From Synchiropus splendidus (taxonomy: Eukaryota > Chordata > Actinopteri > Syngnathiformes > Callionymidae): a stretch of DNA of 64,000 nt. The stretch is taken from the NCBI RefSeq assembly GCF_027744825.2, contig NC_071342.1, positions 17,510,501 through 17,574,500 on the forward strand, given 5' to 3'. The notes under the pieces are model-generated. The model did not search any database, had not been told where the DNA came from, and worked only from the letters and a program-made list of their open reading frames with translations. Shown here piece by piece: positions 54,301 to 64,000 of this stretch. Numbering within the stretch: the stretch's first letter is position 1; every line of letters starts with the position of its first letter. Position numbers and translations under genes: made by a program.

Positions 54301-56656
54301 CCTCAACCTCATTGGTCTAGGAACGTAGAACTGTGTCTTTGGGCTCAGCTCATTTTTCACCATAATAATCTGGAACAGTGTCATGGTCTGGGACACTCCG
54401 CCAATCCTACCGCAGACCTCCATCCTTCCCCCAATACAATCCACCCTATTAGCAAAAGGCACCAACGAGATCTAGAGGTCAGCAAAACTTCTCCACCCTG
54501 ACGGCACTGAGAAAGAGTGTTTCAGGTGACAACCATGACGATACTAGACAGATATGTTTGTAAATATAGTTTAGACAGTGTCAAGTGATCTGTAAGTAAA
54601 GAATACATAGCCACTTATTCAAAATCCCAAACAACTTTTTTTCTCTCTGCTATATGAAGGAGAGTCAACTGAGGTCCTTTCACCAAACATTTTTGCCACA
54701 TCTGTTTATTTCCTTCAAAGCCCTCATTGTTCGACAAATGTCATCATCTGACATTCGAGCTTGATCATAATTTGCCTCTCACTTTTTCTGCTCCATGTTT
54801 GCCAAAGTCAGAACATCTGACTTTTCCCCAGTTTTGCAGACTTTGTTGAGCGCGTGTAGGCGACTTGATGCTGGATATTTTTTTTCCCCCTCATGTTATG
54901 AAGGTCAGTGCATCAGCATGAACACCATAGCGATATCGCTCATCTGTATTTGGACCGGAGCTTTGTTTTGGTCCCTGGCTCCAGTGCTGGGATGGGGGAG
55001 TTACACAGGTGAGCTAAACTTGCAGTGGTGCAACGATACAAGTGCTGCTATTGGACGTTACCGTTGTGTTTGTGGGTCACAGACCGGGGATATGGTACCT
55101 GTGAAGTGGACTGGTCCAAAGCCAACTACTCCACCATCCACAAGTCCTACATCATTTCCATCCTCATCTTCTGCTTCTTCATCCCGGTGATGATCATGCT
55201 CTTCTCCTACGTCTCCATTATCAACACGGTCAAGAGCACCAACGCCATGTCGTCGGACGGCCTCCTCACCTCCCGCCAGAGGAAGGTGGAGAAAGATGTG
55301 ACTCGGGTATGCAAGTCCGTTTGGTCCCCATGATGCAGTTGGAATTCCATTTAAAACTGATCCGATAAGCAACGGTGAAGTAGCAGGTTCATCTGAATGA
55401 TATTGCCGGGAATTCTGTCAGGTCTTTTCTTTATACAGACAATTAATTACAAGTATATTACATGATCATTACTTTAGGATCATAAGAAAACATCTATATT
55501 TATCTATATTTTGTGTGTTTACTCCATTTGCAAGTTGTGTATTTCAGTACCTCAGCATTTTCTCTGTCAAATTTAAGCGGTTATTATCTTACATCTAGGC
55601 TTGTTTACAATTAAATACCTTTAGCTCATAAATGTAATTACACTCACACAGCAAACTGGAGAGATAACAACAGTACAGTGCATATTTGCAGCTGTTTGCT
55701 TTTCCACCATGATCAAGAGCAACTTATGTAAGAACAAAGTATCACTGCCATCAGGCACCGACCACTTTGCTTTCTCAAATAAATCCACTCAAAAGGACAC
55801 AATAAGTTTAACTTGAAACAAAGGAAAGTAACAATTTCTATAGTGCCTGTGGCAGCTGACATCTTGAGTGTTTGTGGTAACAGGATGTATAGCATACCAA
55901 TGTACTACACATCCCGTGTCTAATATTCAAATATATTCCGAGTTAAAATGTTGTTTCCCAGTCACAATCTGGACTTCGGTTTAGTATCAGTATCAGTATC
56001 AGTAGCCCGAGGGACGGTGGACTGACCGGGTTAGTCGTATCTCACATACCAATTTGGTCATTTTAAGTCATTGTCCCACTTCAGTATTTTCAAGTTGTTA
56101 TTCTCACCGGGTGCTTGAACTCCAAGTGAAACAAATTCCTCCTCTTTTATTCCATGAATGACAATTGCTCCCTCCTGTTCCCCTCCAGATCTCAATTGTC
56201 ATCTGCACAGCTTTCATCTTGGCCTGGTCACCATATGCTGTGGTGTCTATGTGGTCGGCCTGGGGCTTCCACGTGCCAAGCACGACCAGCATCATCACCC
56301 GCCTCTTTGCCAAGTCTGCCAGCTTCTACAACCCACTCATCTACTTCGGCATGAGCTCCAAGTTCCGAAGCGACGTTGCTGTTTTGCTGCCTTGCACCCG
56401 AGAGAACAGGGACGTGATCCGCCTGCAGCAGTTCAAGAACATCAAGCCCAAGGCGGAGCGGCCGGCTGGGCCCGCAGAACTTCCTGCGCAGACGCCAGAG
56501 GCCAAATACACAGCAAAGCTCAGTCAGTCCAACCCGGATAGTGACTCTGGAGTCAACAGCCCCCCCGACACCCCTCCTCTGGACGTCCAAGAGGTCTACC
56601 ACGTCGAGGTGCCCATGCACACTGAGACATCACAGTACTGGTGTGACCGGCTGTGA
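51372..56656 (+). CDS. Neuropsin/peropsin-type opsin (Opn5-like group), complete
   Basis: Exons 51372-51510, 51731-51936, 53570-53669, 54904-55008, 55083-55306, 56189-56656 join in phase; 413 aa. The start ATG has a good context (GCCATGG). Seven membrane segments begin with GVYLLVLGWLSWFGNSLVMF (about 40-59). Key residues: N54 in TM1; LNLAISD in TM2; Cys114 and Cys190 (the conserved disulfide); retinal-binding Lys300 in FAKSASFYNPLIY; WSPY in TM6; NPLIY in TM7. An NLS glycosylation sequon lies at residue 21. Unusual: Asp117 at the bovine-113 position, Asp184 at bovine 181, TRY (138-140) instead of D/ERY, and SSK after NPLIY where bovine rhodopsin has NKQ. It is a retinal-based G-protein-coupled light receptor. 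TM3 and TM7 recall peropsin and TM6 recalls Opn5 (AW.PYAVVS.WSA.G), so it likely belongs to the non-mammalian opn6-opn9 set; I cannot name which. Confidence 0.92.
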
Positions 56657-56765
56657 AGTCTGCTTCCACGCTGCTCCAATTCATACTTGAATCCTGAGGG
56701 GAGATTAATAGTATTTTGTATTTGATTTGGTCTCGCTTGACTTTATAAAACCTGTAAATGATGTC

Positions 56766-56771
56766 AATAAA
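56766..56771 (+). terminator. Candidate polyadenylation signal of the opsin
   Basis: AATAAA about 110 bases after the opsin stop codon. Confidence 0.6.
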
Positions 56772-57889
56772 TTATTTTTCAAGTCTGAGTATTTTGGATG
56801 TGAGAAAATTGTGCATCAATAACACAGATGCTCCAACACTCTCTTAAAGTAGCATTAGAAACTGTGATCCAGGCTCACAGCGATGGCTACATGAACTATT
56901 CCTTGACTCAATGTAGGTGTTCCTAAGCCAGAGTGAGGTTGAAAAATCCCCTCTCTGGGCCTGAATGGTCATTCTCATGCAGTTGCTAAAAAAGCAGGGT
57001 ACTAATACAAGTTTGAGGATTGATATATAGACAGAAAAGAGGCACAAAACATCAACAGAATCTCCTCCCCTTGCACCATTGCATCCCCGTGTCTCCCACA
57101 CAGCAAGAGATGTGGGTGTGGCGGCTCATTCTCCAGCTAAAAGCCACGTAGGAAGGAGGATAAACATGGTGGTAAAGTCATATCATACAGAAGAATCAAG
57201 CTGTCAGTGGAATCCTGGAAGTTCCTGCTGGCTTGAGTTTGGGCAAAGACTTTAATCACGAGTCAATTAGTCGCCTCTCAGCACCTTAAGTCACAGTCGG
57301 AGTCAGTCTCACAATCCCGGTCCATACAGAAGGAGAGCATAACAGACGTGTGCGTGTGTTGCCCGAGTGTAGGACAAGACGCGACAAGATTAAATAAGAT
57401 AAGATCATTCTTTATAGCTGCAGGAAAGAGGAATTGAGGCTTGAAAGACAGAGGCAAAACTATTCCTAACATGAAATGTACTTCAAACCGATGACTATAG
57501 GTGCATGAATTACAGCTGTATGTCAACTTTTTATGTCTTCATAAGGCATTTATGTTGATGAGAATGCGGTTGGGTTTTTATATAAGCTCTCCAGTGGGTG
57601 TTTTTTCTATGAGCAAAATAAGAAACGTGTCGATTGGTGTCTGCAAACAATAGCTGTGTTTTAAATCCTTTTTATGTGTGGTGAAAATCTGCAGGTGTAG
57701 ACACATAATCCATGCATGCTGTGTGTGTGGCGCTTGTGTCCACTAGTAGGTGGTTGTGGTAAGAGCCACCAGCGGAAACAGCCACCATCATGACTCAAAA
57801 CGGTCAGATCCCAGCATCAAAAAAAGTATCATTGCGACTGAAACACTGCTGTCAGTGATGGTCAGCAGGTCCGGCTCCATCCTCCCCGC

Positions 57890-58205
57890 CTGCCCTCGGT
57901 CGGAGGGTCAGATCTATCGGGAGCAGGGAGTGTGAAGTGGGAGGGCAAAGGGGGACGAAGCTCTGCCTCCATCCACTTCTCCTCTGTTAATGGGCTGCGA
58001 TCAAGCAGGAGAGAAGGACCAGGTGGAGGAGTTCTTCTTCCCATCCGCCAGTGGGACTCACAGGAGAAGGGGATTACCTTTCCTTTAGTGGACTATTTCA
58101 ACTTCACCGGTGAGTTTGTTCTCAACTTAACTAAAAGTTGTCCGCGCGGCTGTGCGCACTGCGCGCTCTTGCGCGGTGTCGCGTTTAAGCGCGTTTGCGC
58201 CATCG
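57890..58205 (+). promoter_or_regulatory. CpG-rich block, candidate promoter and first exon
   Basis: CpG density is highest around 58138-58202 (GCGCGG, GCGCAC, GCGCGCTC and similar words), unlike the AT-rich surroundings. A consensus donor, ACCG/GTGAGTTT at about 58108-58116, closes a GC-rich stretch that begins near 57890, as a 5' exon would. An ATG at 57990 opens 33 codons (MGCDQAGEKDQVEEFF...) but stops before the donor, so the exon would be noncoding or carry an upstream frame. No protein family is recognised. Confidence 0.3.
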
Positions 58206-61200
58206 CTACAGGAGGTTTGGATGCGACGCTCCATGACATTTTCTTATTAATGATTTAAAATGAAATGGAAATATACATAGACCGCCTCCCACTTCATCTC
58301 GAACGGGAAGCGTGTTGGACATCTCGCCCTATGTTTCCTGAGCTCAGGTGGTCCACGCAGACTACAGGCTCCGGCTTGCGCTCCGACAGATGCCAAGAAT
58401 TTCAAGTCATTCAGTGTGCGCCGAGTTTGATAAACAAATAGTGCCCAGCAGCGGCGGCGGCGGCAGAAGCCTGAACGCCTCACAAATGACTTTGCAGAGA
58501 CTTGTTTGGCTTTCATGTGTGCCTGATCTCTCCTATAGATCTTGTTGCTCCAGCGCTTGGCACAGGGAGCGCGCGTACAGTACAGTCCTGACACCTATGA
58601 ATGCTGGGATTTAGCACTCCCTGCGTGTGACCCCGGGTGTGTTTTCATTTCACTCCAGGCGTACCGTCACTCAAGAAACACTGGGGCGGAAAGTGCATGC
58701 TGCTCTGATTCATCACATGTATTTATTAAAAACTGAAATGAAATGAAAATTGTAGCTTTGGATTCAATACCCTGAATGTTAGAAGCTCAAGATCATTGGT
58801 GATCTTGTGCTTACACACTAATTCCATTCCTGTTTTAAACTTTTACAGCAGCGATGTGGACAGCTGATGTTTGTTTGTTTTTTAATGATAGGGATCAGTG
58901 CCTCCAAATCTGACTATGTATTTCACATGAGGTTGCTGATGTGTTGCTGTTAAATCATCCAGTTTTGTTCAGGAATGTGCATTTATTTAGGAATTCTCTC
59001 CAAGGAAGAGCTTGTGAGTTTCCTTTCTTTGTGGAATATAAACTTTAAACATTACTGCTACTGTTTAATTCAGTTGTTCCAATGGCCATGAACCTTATCC
59101 AACAGACACATGGAGTAGGACATCAGCGTATTCATCTCAAATGATGCATTGTGTTGCAAAAAAGAGGGATCCATGTAGAAAAATAGGAGAAATTGGAACA
59201 GACCATTGGTTACATGCCTTTTCCTGCAACAATACCTCTCCAAGGTGTTTTAATAAATAGGATACAGCAACAAACTGCTCAACCGGGCTCCCAGTTGGAC
59301 TGACTTTTCTTCTCCCTATGTTATACTTGTCCTAGTCTACTGTGGGTCTATGTGTCTGCAAGTGTAGAGCAGCTGCTAATGGCAGTTTACATAGAAGGTA
59401 ACCAAAATACATTGGATAAAATTTTGTTATTGCAGTGGTTCAATTGTGTATGTCGTGTTTCCATATCACAGATGTCAACAGCAAATTTTCTTTGGATAAA
59501 ATACTCCCCATTTAAAAGAGCTAGCTTGTTTTGCTGCTGCAAGGATAGAAATCCATTCCATTATTTAAGTTTAGTAGTAGGGGCAGCTGCAGTAGGATGG
59601 CATACCTGCTTACACCACTGACATTTGTATTGCTGACTCATGATTTTAAGATAAGAGTTATTTCACATCCGAGGAAATTTACTAGTGGTGTTAAGCAGCA
59701 TTACAACAGTGAAGATGAGATTACGAGTGAGTGAACCTGGTCCCTGCTGTGTGGAGTTGTGTATGTTGACCTGATATAAGACTTGAGACTAAACGTGTGA
59801 TGGTGAAGTTGAATGTGAAATGGTAAAATACCAAAGCATTTGGGGTTTTGGTCTGAAGCCATTCCTGGATAAAGAATACGGTGTATATTATAAGTTTATG
59901 CATCAAAGACATCAGGTACTTTTTTGCCTGATGAAAGGCTTGTCATCAGAAGCCGAGCAGTTGTCAAGCCAGTTACTGCTGTGGAAACAGACGCTGGTGT
60001 GGCTCAACTCAGGTCGTGTTAACAGTTACATACCTGAGACCCTGTGGCCAGGAGGAACAGTCTCACCCCTTGGCTCCAGACTCACCCTCAACCACTCAAA
60101 ATATGAGATTAGGAGATTAAAATGTTTATTTTGCTGAAAGCGTTTGATGCCATGGAGGACTTGAGCAATGCTGGCTGCTTTGTGCCAGTAAGCCACTTTG
60201 GAGTGAAACTTTTATTCCATAAGTTATGTGACCTCTCTGAACCCAGCAGCTGTGGGAGTCAATTTGCATTTCTTTTTTTCTTTTTTTAACTTTCATACAG
60301 CCATTTGAAATGAGTTTCAAACCCCATGCCGTGTGTTGAAGACTGGAATTGATGGTCTTATCTGAGGCTGAGCAGAAGCGCATCCCTTCAACTGCTGCAT
60401 GGAAGGATTGTGGTTTATGAGAATTATGTCATTTGTTAGTTTTCACCTTTTGGTTGAGTCTGCACATGTTGCCTCGAGACCAGTAATCTGCTGAGTATGC
60501 ATGCGGTTCCTATGGCAGGCAGAGAAACAAACATATTGTCATTGGAGCGATTGTTTAATCTCTGGTACCGGAGGATTACAAATGTGTCCTGGCTTGTTCC
60601 TGCGCTTAAATATCTTTCTCTTAAATATGTGCTGCGTCGATCTACCTGCGTGCCAAACTGTAAAACCATGGAAAAATCAAGTCGGTGCCTATGAATGTCA
60701 GGTAAAAATATGCCCGGTGACTAATGCAGCGTGAGGTACGGTATCTTCGGTGGGAAAAAAAAGACTGGTGGGTAACTGGTTTTAGCTTGTAGTGGTGGTT
60801 TGCTTGGAGGTGGGACTGACTGAAGATGGACCCTTTCGACACACTTGACCTGAGCAGGTGTGACTAAATAGGGCGGAGCGATGATTCCAGTGTGGATGTG
60901 GCATAAAGACATAAGCAGCTATTTCACCATTGTTGTGTTTGGCAGTGTTTGACATAAAGAGCCCTGAGGTCCACCTCCTAGAGAACTCCTAAAGCTTTTC
61001 TGGGGGAATATCGAGGGAGCGGGTCTCTGGTAGGGCTGAAAAAGATATAGTTATCATGTCTATGTCAAGATATAGTCATTGAAACTATGGTCTTCTGAGG
61101 GACATAACAAACTACTCCCAATTTTTTGAGACTGAAACAGAAAGGTTGCTGAGAGGAATCCAGAGCCACTGGCTTGTCTCGATGCAGAGGAGGAGGAGCT

Positions 61201-63267
61201 TTGCTCACCTGGAGGATAGTGCTTTGCATCATAACTGTGCTTCTCAAAATAGGGGTGGAAAGTGAATCTTCATAAGCACTACATTTTAAAGCGGGCGGGA
61301 GTCATGAAACTAGCAAATGAACATGGTTAAAAGAACAACAGCGTCTTGGTAAAGAATACAGACATATAGTTTAGTCAAAGAGAAAGTGAATCAGCAGTTG
61401 ACAGAAAGCAGAGCCACCACTTCAGGGCTTCATTGAACACCGGCCTCCACTGCATACTATCATGGTGATTAAATATTTCAAACACTGAAAATCGTTGTGC
61501 CCCCTCTGCTCTTGGATCAAGTCGATAATTAAAAACCAGACGAATATACACGCACACGGTCTTCTGAATTTAAATAACAGCGACAGGCTCATACCACCAA
61601 CATCGAATGGGTGGGTTGCTATAAACACAAGAAAGTGTGTTGATCCCAAGGCGTCTAATCACAGCGACACAAAAATATCTCTGATATAAACATTGTACTT
61701 CTTCTTATAATACTAGTAGAATGTCTAGCAATGACTTCGTCTTTGCCCTGTTTTCTTTCTCCTGCCTTGTTTCTCATTGTGAAAAGCAGCATGTTGCTAT
61801 TGAACTTGAAGGGAGCTTCATCTTTATCATGAGGACTTCCAGGCCGTAGCAATGTTTGATCAAGCGATGCAAGATATTTTTGGACTCTTCTGCCGGTTCG
61901 CTTTCCTCCTGGTCAACCTCAAAAAAAAGCCATGTGCGTTTGGATTTGGGGATTTTTAGCAACATGGACTGCAACACAGATATGGAACACAGTCATAGAT
62001 CAAAGGTTCCAGGTACGACCGCACTCTGACCGGCAGTGGAAGAAGGAGGATTGACGCCTGTTTTTAAGACTTTACAAATCCATTCTGTCATCTGTGACTC
62101 TGCCTTTTGGTCCCAGCACCATCACAAGTTCCCACTTCATCACATTGAACCTGTGTGTGGCGGCACCAGCAGACGCCACACCGTCCTCTTGGGAGGTTCA
62201 GCATTCCTCTGTTAACAGGGAGACCTCAGTCATCCCCGCCTCTGTACGCAAGGAGGTCAGACCCACTGCCTTGACACATAGGCCAGCTCCCTCAGTGTGT
62301 TTGAGAGTGGAAGGCAGTGGTGACAAGGGAAACGTGCTGTGATTCCCCCTCTGGCATGGCTATCACCACTGTTATCAATCTTTCAAACTGACCGGCGTCG
62401 AAGCCTGCGTGACCCACTTTTGTTCTTGTTTACACTGGCGATGGCTTTGCTTTAAACACAGGTATTACTTGAAAAATCAGAATGAGAGGCAGACAAAGAC
62501 ATCTACTGTAAACGGTCTTGACTTTAAACCAGGGTCTGGTTTCATGTGGTCTTTGGCGTGGAACAAAGTAACCATCTGATTAACCACAGCTGCATGGAGC
62601 GCCCAAGCGAAATTATGCTTGGGTCAGCTTTCTAATCGAATCCGACGCCATTGATATTATCTCACAGACTGTTTCACACTGAGACCAGATGTTCAACATT
62701 GTTCTTCCCAACAAACTGGAAGAATCAACAAAGCGCCACAGACGCCACAACGTGTGTTATGATAAATGTTTCCAGTGTGTTTGCATAAATGGTCCCATTT
62801 GTTACACAGCTGCCGTGTGAGTCATCCTGCCTTTTGTGCAGTTACAGTTCTAAAAGCCTGCCTTGTATTTATCCCCAAGCCTCTGGAGAGTGTAGCTCAG
62901 TGGCACAAGTTTACTCTGCTTTGTTTCCAGCTGACAACCAGCACTTACAGTCATTGGCTAAAAGTTTTCAAATATGACGGAAGACTGTGAGCAGGAAGCA
63001 GGAGACTTCTTGATAACATTGACCCAGGCTCCTCTCTTCAGGTTGAACAAGGACGTCTGGCTGACCCAGTGAACCTGCTCTCCACTCATCATGATCAGAT
63101 CTTCCATCTCCTTCACCTGTCTCGGTGAGCTTCCTGTCTGCGGCTCTGCAGAGACATGTTGCCTCCAAATGCACTATTTCTGACAGTTTTCCAGGTCAGA
63201 AGTTCATGACTGCCTATTTTTCTTACCCTATTTCAAACTACGGTGTGACGGGTCAGACTTCTCATAT

Positions 63268-63307
63268 GAAAAACAGATATTAGATAAGAAAAACAGATAT
63301 TAGATAA
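63268..63307. repeat. Two tandem copies of a 20-bp unit
   Basis: GAAAAACAGATATTAGATAA occurs twice in perfect tandem and runs into an A-stretch. Confidence 0.9.
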
Positions 63308-63608
63308 GAAAAAAAAATTCCTGTCACACTGAAAAGATACCAACAGCCACTCCAAGATTCAACCATCTGGTAGATCATACTTCAGGACCTCATCGAATTT
63401 TAATGAAGATGAACATGAAGTGTGGACCAATTGTGTTTCCAAAGTGAAATGCAAAACAGCGAGGTGATCCACCACCAAGTCAACTTTTAGAAGCTGTTGA
63501 TGAGTCTCTCGGACACCAGAGACCACGTTCCTCAAAGGTCGGTCAAAGCCCCACAACTCTGGTTTGATGTTTGCAAACCCCACAATGATCTATTCTTCCC
63601 AGCATCTC

Positions 63609-63688
63609 CAGGGGTTGGACAAAAATAATGGAAACACCTCAAAGCTTTTTTAGCTCTAAGGTGTTTCCATTATTTTGTCCAACCCCTG
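63609..63688. mobile_element. 80-bp hairpin MITE with GGGGTTGGACAAAA ends
   Basis: The left end CAGGGGTTGGACAAAAATAA is mirrored by the right end TTATTTTGTCCAACCCCTG; the arms extend to GGAAACACCT/AGGTGTTTCC, about 30 bp each with one A inserted on the left, around a loop of about 20 bases. A TA follows the right end (63689-63690), as expected for a Tc1/mariner-type target; the left flank is TC. The word CAGGGGTTGGACAA is, from memory, a vertebrate mariner/pogo-type terminus. Confidence 0.75.
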
Positions 63689-64000
63689 TACGACCATTGA
63701 GACTCCCACAGACCCATGCCATGATTCTGGTTATCTGGGCAGCACTAGAGGTTATGGTTGTTGGAGACATAAGTAATAGTCCCACTCACACAGCTCTTTT
63801 GAAGGCAAGAGTCCTGCAGGTCTGGACATTAAGGCTGAGTTCAACTAGCTGATGGTGTCAAAATCCTGAACTGTCCTCCCTCCAACCATTGGCTTCTGAC
63901 ATTAAAGTCAAGGTGGTCTGTATTTCTCTGTGAAGACGACAGTACATTCCACTTATACCACACCACTTATACCAAAGAGCATGTTCCAGGTGGCCACAGT

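Larger units (their letters stand above)
56772..64000. other. Right-hand interval without confident gene
   Basis: Apart from the CpG-rich block near 57.9-58.2 kb and a hairpin element near 63.6 kb I recognise nothing. If the CpG block is a promoter and first exon, 58.1-64 kb would be its first intron. The open frames here are short, overlap on both strands and show no domain motifs. Confidence 0.45.

Noticed and set aside
54091..54501. 136-codon plus-strand frame in opsin intron 3
   Set aside because: No family resemblance, in-frame with nothing, and the flanking exons join in phase without it.
56228..56620. 130-codon minus-strand frame in the opsin last exon
   Set aside because: Antisense shadow of the opsin C-terminal exon.
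57932..58258. 108-codon plus-strand open frame over the CpG block
   Set aside because: It has no ATG before the donor near 58111 and reads straight through it, so it is not a credible coding exon as it stands.

Overview
The window is nuclear DNA of a vertebrate, most likely a teleost fish. Its genes are split by GT-AG introns, many of the introns are short, the proteins align closely in my memory with human MKKS, MEMO1, SPAST and SLX4IP, and decayed Tc1, hAT and LINE elements of the fish kind lie between and inside genes. I see no operons, ribosome-binding sites, CRISPR arrays, tRNA or rRNA genes. All gene models were built by hand from splice signals, reading-frame phase and remembered family sequences; nothing was aligned by computer.

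Layout. 1-20756 (minus): the 5' coding part of SLX4IP, a DNA-repair and telomere protein that partners the SLX4 nuclease scaffold. Five coding exons lie in large, transposon-bearing introns, and the 3' end is off the left edge. 20757-21756: a head-to-head promoter shared with MKKS, containing a perfect CRE octamer and an RFX-type X-box. 21757-23625 (plus): MKKS/BBS6, complete, 4 coding exons, 558 aa. 26814-31316 (minus): MEMO1, complete, 9 exons, 297 aa, tail-to-tail with MKKS. 31317-33160: a divergent MEMO1/SPAST promoter region. 33161-38604 (plus): SPAST (spastin), 15 coding exons, 474 aa, with an intact AAA ATPase but no N-terminal membrane hairpin and a short linker. 38605-51371: a gene-poor 12.8 kb stretch with several transposon remnants and a duplicated 0.63 kb block. 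51372-56656 (plus): a neuropsin/peropsin-type opsin, 6 exons, 413 aa. 56657-64000: no confident gene; a CpG-rich block near 57.9-58.2 kb could be the first exon and promoter of a gene running off the right edge.

How the genes relate. They do not form one pathway. MKKS (chaperonin-like assembly of the BBSome) is a ciliary gene, and the X-box in front of it fits ciliary regulation. SLX4IP is nuclear, spastin cuts microtubules, MEMO1 is a small metal-binding, redox-linked protein, and the opsin is a light receptor. SLX4IP-MKKS neighbour each other on human chromosome 20 and MEMO1-SPAST lie near each other on human chromosome 2, so this window joins two blocks that are separate in human.

Most unusual items: the opsin has Asp at both candidate counterion positions (bovine 113 and 181) and TRY in place of D/ERY; the spastin model has an in-frame stop just before its start, so this exon cannot encode the membrane hairpin; one spastin intron uses a GC donor; and several short DNA transposons keep readable terminal repeats or target-site duplications.
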